The notes: generated by a model from the letters alone, not told the origin. A DNA stretch of 64,000 bases from JAEYFP01 sp964566545 (GCA_964566545.1 CAZMIX010000003.1:1-64000); one strand, 5' to 3'; shown: positions 44,094 through 53,242, counted from the first letter of the stretch. A program made the numbers and translations.

Positions 44094-44876
44094 ATGTCTT
44101 TAACTGGTGCATTTCGGACAACGAAAAAAAATGGCACGGTCTATTACCGCAGCTCCTTTACTTATAAAAATAAGCATATAAGCCTTGGCAGCTTTTCATC
44201 AGAGGAACACGCACACGCAGCCTACCTTGAGGCTACGCGGCTCGTTCTGAATACGGATACAATCGACTCCTACAACACGAGAAAGTACCTGCTTTCATTT
44301 GAAAAATATATTTCCCTGATTAACTTTCGTGATCATGGTGTCTATTTCAAAAATCCTATTTATCTGGAAAAGCGTTATTTTTTATATTATTTGACTGCGG
44401 AGCACGTTTTTAAATTTGACATCGACGACCTGTTTTATTATGCGAGCCATAAAATATCCAGACGGAACGGACATTTTTTTGTCGCCGACTATGGCATGCA
44501 GATTAATCTGTTTTCCCGCTACGGCATTAAAGGCCATGCAGTGAGGAACCGTGATTATCGCTTTATCAACGGCGACTGTTATGATTTTAGGTATGAGAAT
44601 ATTGAAATTATTAATCGTTTTTATGGCGTGACCCGCGTGCAAAAAGGAATTCGGATGATCTACAAAGCAAAAATACTTATTAATGGTACGTTTACGGTTG
44701 GCATCTATTCCACGGAGACCGAAGCCGCCGTCGCCTACAACAAGGCGGCCGACCTCATTCAACAAAAAATGCCCGAAAAACAATATCGGCAAAATTATAT
44801 TGACAATCTCACGCCATCGGAATATGCCGATCTCTATATGAGATTAAACATTTCTTCTAAAATCATGAATTTATAA
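44094..44876 (+). CDS. AP2-like/HNH-like domain protein (degenerate homing-endonuclease type)
   Basis: A 260-residue basic protein that I can place only by architecture. Residues 5-50 and 177-222 both look like AP2 DNA-binding modules. The second has FYGVTRV, a beta strand with FTVGIYSTE and TEAAVAYNKAADLI, matching the plant-type AP2 pattern of bacterial homing nucleases. Between them, 118-172 follows the HNH layout of phage AP2-HNH endonucleases and ends in FINGDCYDFRYENIEI. The catalytic DH is replaced by YRF, so nuclease activity is unlikely. It has its own promoter and terminator, and codon use does not obviously differ from its neighbours. It is most likely a domesticated DNA-binding protein, though a decaying selfish gene is the alternative. 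Confidence 0.6.
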   Translation: MSLTGAFRTTKKNGTVYYRSSFTYKNKHISLGSFSSEEHAHAAYLEATRLVLNTDTIDSYNTRKYLLSFEKYISLINFRDHGVYFKNPIYLEKRYFLYYLTAEHVFKFDIDDLFYYASHKISRRNGHFFVADYGMQINLFSRYGIKGHAVRNRDYRFINGDCYDFRYENIEIINRFYGVTRVQKGIRMIYKAKILINGTFTVGIYSTETEAAVAYNKAADLIQQKMPEKQYRQNYIDNLTPSEYADLYMRLNISSKIMNL

Positions 44877-44878
44877 CA

Positions 44879-44915
44879 AAAACAGCTTACAAATTATTTT
44901 GCAAGCTGTTTTGTT
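44879..44915 (+). terminator. Terminator after the AP2/HNH-like gene
   Basis: AACAGCTTACAAA and TTTGCAAGCTGTT pair around a short AT loop, followed by TTGTTGTTCTTT. Confidence 0.75.
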
Positions 44916-44946
44916 GTTCTTTATTCAATTATGCCTATATTCTGTT

Positions 44947-45615
44947 TTATTTGTAGAATGAATGGTTTCCATGGCGAAACAAATATTCATGGTCGTCCCA
45001 TATTTTGGATGTGCTCTTTTGGAAATAAAGCGCTCCCTGCGATAAATCCTCTCCGTTTAACGCCCGCATCACTGCTTCGCGCGTAGTTTTAGAAGGATTG
45101 GTACCAAAAAAACTGCCTCGGGAAACCGGCTCAAATTGACCGACCTGCATAATGACGTCCTGAATATAATCCGGAAAAATATCGGACTGTACCCGATTCA
45201 TCACCACATTGGCAATCATGATCTGACCTTCCATATCCTCGGAACCTGCCTCGGCATGAACGATTTTACATAGCGCATCAAAATCCTCAAGCGAAATTGG
45301 CATCACCACATCCAGTTCAATTTCTGTTCCGTTCTTTATGTACGTTACTTCTGTAATCGCATCGTCTTGTTTTATTTTCTCGGCATCATCTGCCAGCATG
45401 GAGTTGACACTGAAACTCTCTTGCGCCTGAGGCGCCGTCGCTTTTTCTTCAGCAGTGACTGTTTTGCTCTGCACAAGCAGTTCGCGATTCAACGGCTCTG
45501 TAAAAAAGCTGATACTAAGCAGGATCGCACCGAGAATCACACCAACACCCCATAAGCGAGTATCCTTTGACACCCCAACCATGAAGTGGAAGGCATGACT
45601 GATTCTTGCTTCCAT
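44947..45615 (-). CDS. SleB-type cell wall hydrolase
   Basis: A 222-residue protein with one N-terminal membrane segment (about residues 21-38) and a C-terminal hydrolase_2 domain as in the spore cortex-lytic enzyme SleB and in CwlJ. The domain opens with LCKIVHAEAGSEDMEGQIMIANVVMNR, cut here as LCKIVHAEAG plus VANVVMNR-like IANVVMNR, containing the catalytic Glu of HAEAG, and ends near FRHGNHSFYK. It cleaves peptidoglycan during germination or growth. The start is the ATG at 45615, eight bases after AAGGAG. An earlier in-frame ATG lacks a ribosome-binding site. The PG-binding domain of true SleB is absent. Confidence 0.85.
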   Translation of the reverse strand: MEARISHAFHFMVGVSKDTRLWGVGVILGAILLSISFFTEPLNRELLVQSKTVTAEEKATAPQAQESFSVNSMLADDAEKIKQDDAITEVTYIKNGTEIELDVVMPISLEDFDALCKIVHAEAGSEDMEGQIMIANVVMNRVQSDIFPDYIQDVIMQVGQFEPVSRGSFFGTNPSKTTREAVMRALNGEDLSQGALYFQKSTSKIWDDHEYLFRHGNHSFYK

Positions 45616-45676
45616 AATTACTGCTCCTTCCTCTTTTACAAAACAATCCCAGTTTTGAAAAGATTTCACAAGAAGT

Positions 45677-45705
45677 AGTATAGCACAAATTTAAAAAATT
45701 ATTAA
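45677..45705 (-). promoter_or_regulatory. Weak candidate promoter of the SleB-type gene
   Basis: On the minus strand there is TTAATA (45700-45705), 17 bases, then TATACT (45677-45682). The -10 is good and the -35 is poor. Confidence 0.35.
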
Positions 45706-45740
45706 GCTTTTATTACAAAAGATTACGTTTCTATGAATTC

Positions 45741-45766
45741 CACAAATTTCTTAATCCAAATTTGTG
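45741..45766. repeat. AT-rich 9-bp inverted repeat
   Basis: CACAAATTT (45741-45749) and AAATTTGTG (45758-45766) are perfect arms, 8 bases apart, in the otherwise featureless 228 bases between the GH25 and SleB-type genes. No T tract follows, so it is a poor terminator. It may be an operator. Confidence 0.5.
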
Positions 45767-45843
45767 AAAAATCATTAACATTTACCACTTGCTTTTCCAG
45801 TTAAAGTAATCTATGCCAAAAAGCTTTGGGACATTCTTATCAA

Positions 45844-47018
45844 TTATTTTTCTTCATAATTTACAAAACTGATATTGAAATCCACAAAACCATTAATTCC
45901 GTTTACGGTTCCGGTATTTAAATACTGCCAAATTGTAAATTGATAGGGGTAATCCGTCGGGGCGATAGCATCACCGTCAACCCGCTCAGTGACATCNNNN
46001 NNNNNNAATTTTTCAGTACCTCCATATCCAGCCCGGAAATGAGCATATTCCTGTCCGCATAAATCACAGGCTTATAGCCATACATCTTAACTGTATCACA
46101 AAATGCCTTGACACATTTGGTTCGTTCCTCTACCGTCAGCTTGTCCGTTCTTGCCGTGTCATTGTCCACTTCTTCGATATCGCATGCAATCGGATAGGTG
46201 ATTTTATAATTGCTAACCGCAGCTACGGCAAAATTGGCTTCCTCAATCGCTTCTGTCTCATTGACGGCCTGAGAATATACATAAACACCAAGATTGATTC
46301 CGTTCTTTTGTGCGCCTTCTGCATATTGAACAAAATTATCATCGAGCAGAAGCTGTCCGCTGCCATAACCTCTCGACGCAGCACGCAGCATCGCGAATTG
46401 CACGCCGTCCTTTTTTACAAGTTCCCAGTCAATCGTTCCCTGATGCTTGGAAACATCAATCCCAAAGGATGACCTCCTGCTGTTTTCCGTGTAACTAAGC
46501 CGCTCGCCATCTGTCTTTAAATATTCGGAAAGCCGATAGGTGTTTTTCGGCACAGTCTGTAAAATTTCATACCAGACCTTTTTTCCGTTTTCGTCCTCAA
46601 TCGCAATATGCGTTCCGTCGTCCTTCTCCTCCTCTGAAGAAGCATCCTCTTCCGGCAGATCCGTCATGCTTTCCTTTTCTTTTTCCGTGATTTCAGAAGG
46701 TTTCTTCTTTTCGGTAAAGTTTGCGGATACGCTATTTGTCGTTTCCTTCTCCGGCTCCGGCTCTTCTTTCTCCTCATACATATCCCAAAAATCCAAATCA
46801 GAAGACGTTAGGTTGCTCTTTCCAATTTCAATATCATCTTCGATTTCCGTCTGTTCCGCTTCGGATTTTTGTTCTTTTATGCGCCTATTTTCAGAATTAG
46901 CATATAAAAGTGCAAGAAATAAAAGCATCACGATAGATGCCGCCGTCACGCAGAGCATGATCATTTTCTTATAAGCCCAGGAATCTTCCGGGTCATGATT
47001 ATAAAAGGAATTCGCCAT
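45844..47018 (-). CDS. GH25 lysozyme, interrupted by a 10-N assembly gap
   Basis: A cell wall muramidase of glycoside hydrolase family 25. It has an N-terminal cytoplasmic stub and membrane segment (about residues 20-40), a long acidic linker (45-130), then the catalytic domain opening FGIDVSKHQGTIDW with the catalytic pair in CDIEEV. The N run at 45997-46006 breaks the reading frame. Beyond it the correct frame reads DVTERVDGDAIAP, then YQFTIWQYLNTG and GINGFVDFNISF, and stops at 45844-45846. This is the normal GH25 ending. The true missing length must therefore be two bases more than a multiple of three, so ten is only a placeholder. The start is the ATG at 47018, after GAGGTGG. Confidence 0.88.
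45997..46006. other. Assembly gap (10 N)
   Basis: Ten undetermined bases fall inside the GH25 gene. The reading frames on both sides are intact but do not join with exactly ten bases, so the real gap size is unknown. Confidence 0.98.
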
Positions 47019-47120
47019 CGCCCACCTCATCCTTTACTGCTTCACCTTTTATGCCATTATTGTCTCGCTTTCCATCGACATCAAGTATAACAAAATTTCC
47101 CGGAAAAAGAAATATCTTTC

Positions 47121-47149
47121 TTGCCACTCCCATAACGATATGATATTAT
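47121..47149 (+). promoter_or_regulatory. Promoter of apbE
   Basis: TTGCCA (47121-47126), 17 bases, TATTAT (47144-47149), with AAAGGAG before the ATG at 47174. Confidence 0.55.
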
Positions 47150-47173
47150 TAACAGCGGAAAGGAGTTGGTTTC

Positions 47174-48217
47174 ATGAACATTTATCAAATTCACGGCTTG
47201 TTAAAATATAAGAAGCGCCTTTCTCTTTTCGTCTGTTCCCTGCTGCTATTATTGTGCTTTCTCTGCGGCTGTCAAACTGCAAAGGAAAATTCACCGATCA
47301 CCAAATCCGGCTTTGCTTTAGACACCTTTATTACAATCTCGATTTATGACAGCAACGACACCTCACTGCTTGATGAATGCTTTGAGATTTGTGATGTTTA
47401 TGAAAAGCAGCTCAGCCGCACCATTGCCGACAGCGATATCGGACGAATTAACACAGCAAACGGGCTACCTGTCCAAGTATCAGCCGAAACAATTGATTTG
47501 CTGCAAAAGGGGATCGATTACGGAAATTTGTCTCAAGGCCTTTTTGATATTACAATCGCTCCGGCTTCCGGCCTTTGGGACTTTACGTCGGGACATTCGG
47601 CTCTTCCTAAAGACAGTGCAATTCAGAAAGCGCTTCCGCTCATTTCCTATCGGGGCATTATACTCGACAAAGAAGCGCATACTGTGACTCTGGCAAATGC
47701 CGGCTCAGCAATCGATCTCGGCGGCATTGCAAAGGGCTACATTGCCGATCGGATCAAGGACTATTTAATAAAAGAAGGAATTACCTCCGCAATTATCGAC
47801 CTTGGAGGAAATATCTTGACGATCGGTTCCAAGCCGGATCAATCCGAATTTCTCATCGGTATTAAGGAACCGTTCTCTGAGACCGGCGATATCCTTACAG
47901 GCGTGCATGTGCGCGATAAATCGGTCGTGACATCCGGCACCTATCAACGATGCTTTCAAATCAACGGAGTGCTTTATCACCACATTCTTAACCCGGAAAC
48001 GGGGTATCCTGCCGATACAGATCTAAACAGCGTCACCATCATCTCAGGTGGTTCTTCCGATGGGGATGCACTAAGCACAATCTGCCTCCTTCTCGGCTTG
48101 CAAGACGGTCTCTCCCTCATCGAAAGCCTGCCGGATGTTGAAGCTGTTTTTGTTACGGATCATAATGAGCTTTTTTATTCGAGCGGCATGGTTGCTTACC
48201 ACACTCCGATCAAATGA
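47174..48217 (+). CDS. apbE: FAD:protein FMN transferase (ApbE), lipoprotein
   Basis: A 347-residue extracytoplasmic lipoprotein that attaches FMN covalently to threonines of partner proteins. The signal peptide ends in lipobox LCGC (Cys near residue 33). ApbE blocks are FALDTFITISIYD, IDLGGIAKGYIADRI and the metal-binding SVTIISGGSSDGDALSTICLLLG, cited here by its core DGDALST. The last eight bases overlap the end of rnfB on the other strand. Its substrates are surely RnfG, with an intact flavinylation motif, and probably RnfD, encoded next door. Confidence 0.94.
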   Translation: MNIYQIHGLLKYKKRLSLFVCSLLLLLCFLCGCQTAKENSPITKSGFALDTFITISIYDSNDTSLLDECFEICDVYEKQLSRTIADSDIGRINTANGLPVQVSAETIDLLQKGIDYGNLSQGLFDITIAPASGLWDFTSGHSALPKDSAIQKALPLISYRGIILDKEAHTVTLANAGSAIDLGGIAKGYIADRIKDYLIKEGITSAIIDLGGNILTIGSKPDQSEFLIGIKEPFSETGDILTGVHVRDKSVVTSGTYQRCFQINGVLYHHILNPETGYPADTDLNSVTIISGGSSDGDALSTICLLLGLQDGLSLIESLPDVEAVFVTDHNELFYSSGMVAYHTPIK

Positions 48218-49007
48218 GCGCAATGATCTTCTTCGGGCATTTGGCGGCACAGATACCGCATCCCGTACATTTTTCCTGATCGATATGAGCTACAAAGTCC
48301 GTTACCGTGATCGCTCCTGCGGGACATTCCTTTTCACAGATTCCGCAGGCAACGCAGCCGACCTTACATACCTTTGCTGTCACGGAGCCCTTGTCCTTTG
48401 AGCTGCATCCGACCGCATAAGAAGCTTTATATGGGATCATTTCGATCAGATCTTTAGGACAAACGCTCACGCATTTTCCGCACGCCCTGCACTTCTCTTT
48501 ATTAATGACAGCAATGCCGTCCAGAATATCGATCGCGTCAAACTGGCACACCTTTTTGCAGCTTCCAAAGCCAAGGCATCCATAGTCACATGTCTTTGCC
48601 CCACCGTTTGGAACAAAAGAAAGCATCCTGCAGTCCTCAATACCGTGGTATAAATAATCTACCGTCGTCTTTTCACAAATTCCCTTGCATTTCACATGGG
48701 CTCTCACCCGCTTCGTTTTTTCGGCTTTGACACCCATAATTTCTGCAATTTCCTGCGCAACCCTTTCTCCGCCGACCGGACAGCCGGAAACCGGCGCCTC
48801 CCCTTTGACGATTGCCGCCGCCAAACCCGAGCAGCCGGCAAAGCCGCAGCCGCCACAATTATTACCGGGCAGCGCCTCGACCACAGCATCCTCTCTCGGA
48901 TCCGAATCCACATGAAAATAGTTGCCAAAAAAACTTAAAAATACACCGATCAGCAGACCAACCCCACCGACACACGCAATCGCTATAATAATCCCCTGTA
49001 TATCCAT
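48210..49007 (-). CDS. rnfB: Rnf complex subunit RnfB
   Basis: A 265-residue iron-sulfur subunit of the ferredoxin:NAD+ oxidoreductase, the likely entry point for electrons from ferredoxin. A single N-terminal membrane helix (about 5-25) precedes the cluster motif NNCGGCGFAGC. Further 4Fe-4S motifs are CRACGKCVSVCP, CVACGICEKECP and CTGCGICAAKCP, with an additional cysteine set near GCLGFGSCKKVC. It is the last gene of rnfCDGEAB, 12 bases after rnfA. Confidence 0.96.
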   Translation of the reverse strand: MDIQGIIIAIACVGGVGLLIGVFLSFFGNYFHVDSDPREDAVVEALPGNNCGGCGFAGCSGLAAAIVKGEAPVSGCPVGGERVAQEIAEIMGVKAEKTKRVRAHVKCKGICEKTTVDYLYHGIEDCRMLSFVPNGGAKTCDYGCLGFGSCKKVCQFDAIDILDGIAVINKEKCRACGKCVSVCPKDLIEMIPYKASYAVGCSSKDKGSVTAKVCKVGCVACGICEKECPAGAITVTDFVAHIDQEKCTGCGICAAKCPKKIIALI

Positions 49008-49019
49008 CCTGCCACCTCC

Positions 49020-49595
49020 CTATTTTAAGCCGGAAAATCCGAAAAATGCAATTGCCATAAGACCTGCCGTAATCAGCACAATCGGCATACCGCGGAAGGA
49101 TTTTGGTACATCGTTGTATTCCATACTTTCCCTCAGACCCGCCATGATCACGATGGAAACGAGAAAGCCAAACGCGACGGCAAAACCATTAACAACACCT
49201 TCGAGAATGCCGTAATCCTTTTGTACGTTTGTCAAGGCCACACCAAGCACCGCACAGTTTGTCGTAATCAACGGCAAGTACACGCCCAGTGCCTGGTAGA
49301 GGCCTTTCATTTTCTTTTTTAAGAACATTTCCACAAACTGTACAAGCGCAGCAATCACAAGAATAAATACGATCGTCTGTAAATAGGTGATTTTGGCCGG
49401 AACCAGCAAGAACTGATAAATAGCTCCTGTCACCGCAGAGGAAAGTGTTATGACAAATACAACCGCCGTTCCCATTCCCGCTGCCGTCTTAATCTTTTTG
49501 GAAACGCCGAGGAATGGACAGATTCCCAAAAACTGGCTCAAAACGACATTGTTAATCAATGCGGAGCCGATTGCAATTGCTAGTAATTCACTCAT
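49020..49595 (-). CDS. rnfA: Rnf complex subunit RnfA
   Basis: A 191-residue membrane subunit with six membrane segments, paired with RnfE around a shared membrane iron-sulfur centre. The conserved N-terminus LLAIAIGSALINNVVLSQFLGICPFLG is represented by NNVVLSQFLGICPFLG with its cluster cysteine. A second conserved cysteine is in LITTNCAVLGVAL. It starts 3 bases after rnfE, with AGGAGGA. Confidence 0.96.
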   Translation of the reverse strand: MSELLAIAIGSALINNVVLSQFLGICPFLGVSKKIKTAAGMGTAVVFVITLSSAVTGAIYQFLLVPAKITYLQTIVFILVIAALVQFVEMFLKKKMKGLYQALGVYLPLITTNCAVLGVALTNVQKDYGILEGVVNGFAVAFGFLVSIVIMAGLRESMEYNDVPKSFRGMPIVLITAGLMAIAFFGFSGLK

Positions 49596-49598
49596 CGC

Positions 49599-50288
49599 CT
49601 ATTCCTCCTTCTCCCCAAAAGTCTTCCCTGCACAGCCGTTATTTGGACACGCCTCGCATAACTGATCGCAATTTCCGGTCTTTCCGGTATCCTTTCCTGC
49701 AAGAAGCTTAATTTTATTTTGTATGGCAATCAATGATGCCAGTACCAAAAATGCGCCCGGAGCCATAATGAAAATTGTCAGCGGTTCATAAGACACCGGC
49801 ATAATCTGTATGCCAAAAACCGTACCGACACCAAGTAACTCCCTGATAACGCCAATTAACGTCAACCCAAGTGTAAAACCAAGTCCCATGCCAAGTCCGT
49901 CAAAAACCGACAGCAGTACATTATTTTTGGAGGCATAAGCCTCCGCCCTCCCGAGAATGATACAGTTTACGACAATCAGTGGAATATAGATACCAAGAGC
50001 TTCGTAAAGAGACGGCAGATAGCCTTCCAAAAGAAGCTGTATCACCGTTACAAATGTAGCAATAATGACGATAAAAGCAGGTATTCTCACACCATCAGGA
50101 ATGACCTTGCGAAGCAGAGAGATCAAGAAGTTGGACATGATCAGAACAATGGTGGTCGTCAATCCCATGCCAAGCCCATTCACCGCTGAGGTCGTTACCG
50201 CCAGCGTCGGACACATGCCAAGTATCAGCACAAATGTTGGGTTCTCTTTAATCAGTCCGTTATGGATTCGTTCCAGCACTTTACTCAT
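49599..50288 (-). CDS. rnfE: Rnf complex subunit RnfE
   Basis: A 229-residue six-helix membrane subunit homologous to RnfA. Conserved cysteines lie in LILGMCPTLAVT and IVVNCIILGRAEAYA. The C-terminal tail carries five cysteines (CDQLCEAC and NNGCAG), an extension found in clostridial RnfE whose role is not known to me. It overlaps rnfG by eight bases. Confidence 0.95.
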   Translation of the reverse strand: MSKVLERIHNGLIKENPTFVLILGMCPTLAVTTSAVNGLGMGLTTTIVLIMSNFLISLLRKVIPDGVRIPAFIVIIATFVTVIQLLLEGYLPSLYEALGIYIPLIVVNCIILGRAEAYASKNNVLLSVFDGLGMGLGFTLGLTLIGVIRELLGVGTVFGIQIMPVSYEPLTIFIMAPGAFLVLASLIAIQNKIKLLAGKDTGKTGNCDQLCEACPNNGCAGKTFGEKEE

Positions 50289-50916
50289 TTGTCACACCTC
50301 CATACAGCTCTTTCAACTGTGCCGCTTCAAAAAACGCGAGTCCGGCATCCACCGCGTTTACCATCGCATTCGTAGTAATTGTGGCTCCACTTATCGCATC
50401 AATCTCGTAATCTGCGGCCGCTCCTGTCTTCGTATAGGAAAATTTTGCAACAGTACGGCCTGCAAACTGATTTTTGAAGTCATCCGTATCGGCCATCATG
50501 CCCAGTCCGGCAGTTTCATTGATACTTAAAATCTCTACACCTGTCATTGCCCCCTCTTTCGAGATCCCGATAGAAATGACAATGTCGCCCCCGTAGCCTT
50601 CCTTTGTTGTAACTGTAAACACATAGCCGATCACGTTGCCTGACGCATCCTTTGCGAGCAGCGCTTCATCAATGCTCTCCTGCCCATAACCGGATTCGGT
50701 CAGATAGGTATGCGCTAAAGTCAGCTTATCCTCAAGGGAAGCCTCCGTCTCAATGGACACCGCTTCAGGAAATACGCGTAGATAGGCTTCCTGCTTTGTT
50801 TTCTCCTGCTGTGCACTGATCGGACCACTTGTAATATTATAAAAAAATCCAAGCAGCAGGCCGGCAATTACGGTTATTACTGTCAGTATCATGACATCCT
50901 TCACCATTTTGTTCAT
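50281..50916 (-). CDS. rnfG: Rnf complex subunit RnfG (flavoprotein)
   Basis: A 211-residue subunit with one N-terminal membrane helix (about 8-27) and an extracytoplasmic FMN-binding domain. The covalent FMN site is SGAT at 176-179 (Thr179). ApbE, encoded by the convergent neighbour, would attach the flavin. Its start overlaps the rnfD stop (TGATG). Confidence 0.95.
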   Translation of the reverse strand: MNKMVKDVMILTVITVIAGLLLGFFYNITSGPISAQQEKTKQEAYLRVFPEAVSIETEASLEDKLTLAHTYLTESGYGQESIDEALLAKDASGNVIGYVFTVTTKEGYGGDIVISIGISKEGAMTGVEILSINETAGLGMMADTDDFKNQFAGRTVAKFSYTKTGAAADYEIDAISGATITTNAMVNAVDAGLAFFEAAQLKELYGGVTNE

Positions 50917-51833
50917 CAGATTTCGCCCCCTTTACCAAAGCACCTAGGAAGTGTTACCCGATCAATCAGCGGCACTATCAGATTACAGAAGATAATCGCG
51001 TAGGAAACGCCCTCCGCCGAGCTTGCAAATATACGGAAAATACCGGTAACGATGCCGAGCAGAATGCCATATAGAATTTTCCCTTTTCCGGTGATGGGAG
51101 AAGTCACATAATCCGTCGCCATAAAAAATGCACCAAGCATCAGTCCTCCCCCCGCAAGCTGCGCCGTAAGATAATAGAAGTCCCATCCGTAACCGCCAAA
51201 CAGACCGAGAAAAATTACAAACGTCACAAGATAAGTACCTGGTGTTTTTAAGTCGATCACACCTACAAACATAAGAAAAATGGCACCAGCCACGATCGCG
51301 ATAACGGAAGTCTCCCCGATCGTTCCCGGAATCTTACCGATTACCATATTCCATGTATTGACCGCATTTCCCGCCTTTAATTGTGCGAGCGGCGTGGCTG
51401 TCGTAACCCCGTCATAAGTAAAACTCGTCATACGAGCCGTAAAACAGATCATTAAAAAGCATCTGGCTCCAAGAGCCGGATTCATAAAATTCTGTCCGAT
51501 GCCGCCAAACAGCATCTTTACAACTAAGATCGCAAATACTCCACCTATTACGGCGATCCACCAAGGCAATGTGGACGGCAGGTTCAGAGCAAGCAATAAG
51601 CCGGTCACGACCGCGCTCAAATCTCCGATCTTCACAGGCAGCTTCATCAGTTTTTCGTAAATCAGTTCGGTCAGCAAACACGTTGCGACACAGATCGCTA
51701 CAAGAACTGCCGCACGATATCCGAAATTATAAATACCAAAGCCCGTCGCAGGCAGCAACGCAATGATAACGGTAAACATAATCATGCTCGTCGAAAGCTT
51801 ACTCCTGATGTGCGGCGCGGAAGATACATTCAT
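50916..51833 (-). CDS. rnfD: Rnf complex subunit RnfD
   Basis: A 305-residue membrane subunit with eight or more membrane segments. The flavinylation region reads DGVTTATPLA with TTAT at 144-147, differing from the SGAT-type consensus at its first two positions. Thr147 would be the FMN site. I chose the ATG at 51833. In-frame GTG and TTG codons upstream (to 51854) overlap the AGAGG and remain possible starts. It lies 41 bases after rnfC. Confidence 0.93.
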   Translation of the reverse strand: MNVSSAPHIRSKLSTSMIMFTVIIALLPATGFGIYNFGYRAAVLVAICVATCLLTELIYEKLMKLPVKIGDLSAVVTGLLLALNLPSTLPWWIAVIGGVFAILVVKMLFGGIGQNFMNPALGARCFLMICFTARMTSFTYDGVTTATPLAQLKAGNAVNTWNMVIGKIPGTIGETSVIAIVAGAIFLMFVGVIDLKTPGTYLVTFVIFLGLFGGYGWDFYYLTAQLAGGGLMLGAFFMATDYVTSPITGKGKILYGILLGIVTGIFRIFASSAEGVSYAIIFCNLIVPLIDRVTLPRCFGKGGEI

Positions 51834-51874
51834 CAAGTCACCCAAAATAAACACCTCTTTCCTTCCCCATTCAA

Positions 51875-53188
51875 TTACTTTTTATTTGCAAGAATCATTC
51901 TTCTCATTGATTTAATGCTCTGAGCCAAATGCCGTTTGGCTGGACACACATAGCTGCAACAGCCGCATTCACAACATTCCATCCCGTTATAGCGCATAAA
52001 TTTTTCTTCCTCATAATGTTCCGCAAAGTCGGCAATCCTTGCCGGAAGAATCCTACCCGGACATACATCCACACAAAGACCACAATTAATACAATGTGTG
52101 GGCTTCCATTTTGCAACCTCATCCGTCGTCATGCATAATAATGCCGAAGAAGTTTTCGTAGTCGGAACATTCAAATCAAAAATGCCAAAGCCCATCATCG
52201 GGCCTCCCGAAACGATTTTTTCGGGCTTTTTCTTAAAACCACCCGCCTCTTCGATCAACTGCGCATAGCTTGTACCGGTTCGAACAAGGAAATTCTGAGG
52301 GGAACGAATCGCATCGCCCGTCACAGTCACAATTCGGTGCATCAATGGCATTCCTTCGATGACCGCGTGGTAAACGGCGACGATTGTATCCACATTGTTT
52401 ACGATGCAGCCTGCGTCCGCCGGAAGCATAGAAGAATTGATCGCACGCCTCGTCGCCGCATAAATCAATTGACGTTCGGCACCCTGCGGATACTTTGTCT
52501 TTAAAACCTTAACGCTTATGCGGGGCTCGTCAATGACAAGATCCTTCAGCTTTCTGATACAATCCGGCTTGTTGTCCTCAACAGCCAGAATTCCTTTTGC
52601 ATGCTCAAACAGGCAGAGAATAATTTTCAATCCGGCTACAAGCTTCTCCGGTTCCTCCAGCATTCGCCTGTAATCGGATGTCAAATAAGGTTCACATTCC
52701 GAACAATTGGCAATCACGTAATAAATTTTATCCGGCTCCTTCGGGGAAAGCTTAACGTGCGTCGGAAAGCCCGCACCGCCCATTCCGACAATACCGGCTT
52801 CCTTAATAATTTCGATCACATCTTCCTTCGTCATTTCGGTAATCGGCTTGATCGAAAGCCACGATCCTTTCTCAAACAAATTATCATTTTCGACGACAAT
52901 CGCGGTTATATGATCTCCTGTCACGACTCTTCTTTTTTCAATCGCCTTGACCGTTCCCGATATTGAAGCATAAACCGGCGCAGAAACATAGCCGTCCGCC
53001 GCCGCAATTTTCTGTCCGATGACGACACGCTCGCCGACGGAAACAATCGGCTTAGCCGGGGCTCCGATGTGCTGCGAAAGCGGATATACCATTTCTCCGA
53101 TCGGCACAATCTCCTTGATCGGCTTATCCTTCGATAACTCTTTACCATCGTAAGGATGAATCCCACCCTTAAACGTAAATGATGCCAT
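51875..53188 (-). CDS. rnfC: Rnf complex subunit RnfC
   Basis: A 437-residue peripheral subunit that binds NADH and FMN. The Gly-rich GMGGAGFPTHVKL block, the ANCSECEPYLTSD segment and two 4Fe-4S motifs, CINCGLCVDVCP and CCECGCCSYVCP, are visible. It is the first gene of the rnfCDGEAB operon in the usual clostridial order. AAGGGGAG precedes the ATG. I found no convincing promoter in the short gap upstream, so the operon may start at the CmpB-type gene. Confidence 0.95.
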   Translation of the reverse strand: MASFTFKGGIHPYDGKELSKDKPIKEIVPIGEMVYPLSQHIGAPAKPIVSVGERVVIGQKIAAADGYVSAPVYASISGTVKAIEKRRVVTGDHITAIVVENDNLFEKGSWLSIKPITEMTKEDVIEIIKEAGIVGMGGAGFPTHVKLSPKEPDKIYYVIANCSECEPYLTSDYRRMLEEPEKLVAGLKIILCLFEHAKGILAVEDNKPDCIRKLKDLVIDEPRISVKVLKTKYPQGAERQLIYAATRRAINSSMLPADAGCIVNNVDTIVAVYHAVIEGMPLMHRIVTVTGDAIRSPQNFLVRTGTSYAQLIEEAGGFKKKPEKIVSGGPMMGFGIFDLNVPTTKTSSALLCMTTDEVAKWKPTHCINCGLCVDVCPGRILPARIADFAEHYEEEKFMRYNGMECCECGCCSYVCPAKRHLAQSIKSMRRMILANKK

Positions 53189-53242
53189 ACAACTCCCCTT
53201 CTCTGTAATATATTCAGCTCAGATCCATGCTGTATCATGTTA

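Noticed and set aside
44094..44876. Active homing endonuclease or insertion element
   Set aside because: The catalytic residues are not conserved, there are no terminal repeats or target duplication, and the gene has an ordinary promoter and terminator.
45918..46010. C-terminus MSLSGLTVMLSPRR for the GH25 protein
   Set aside because: It is an artefact of the arbitrary ten-N gap. Another frame gives the family's normal ending.
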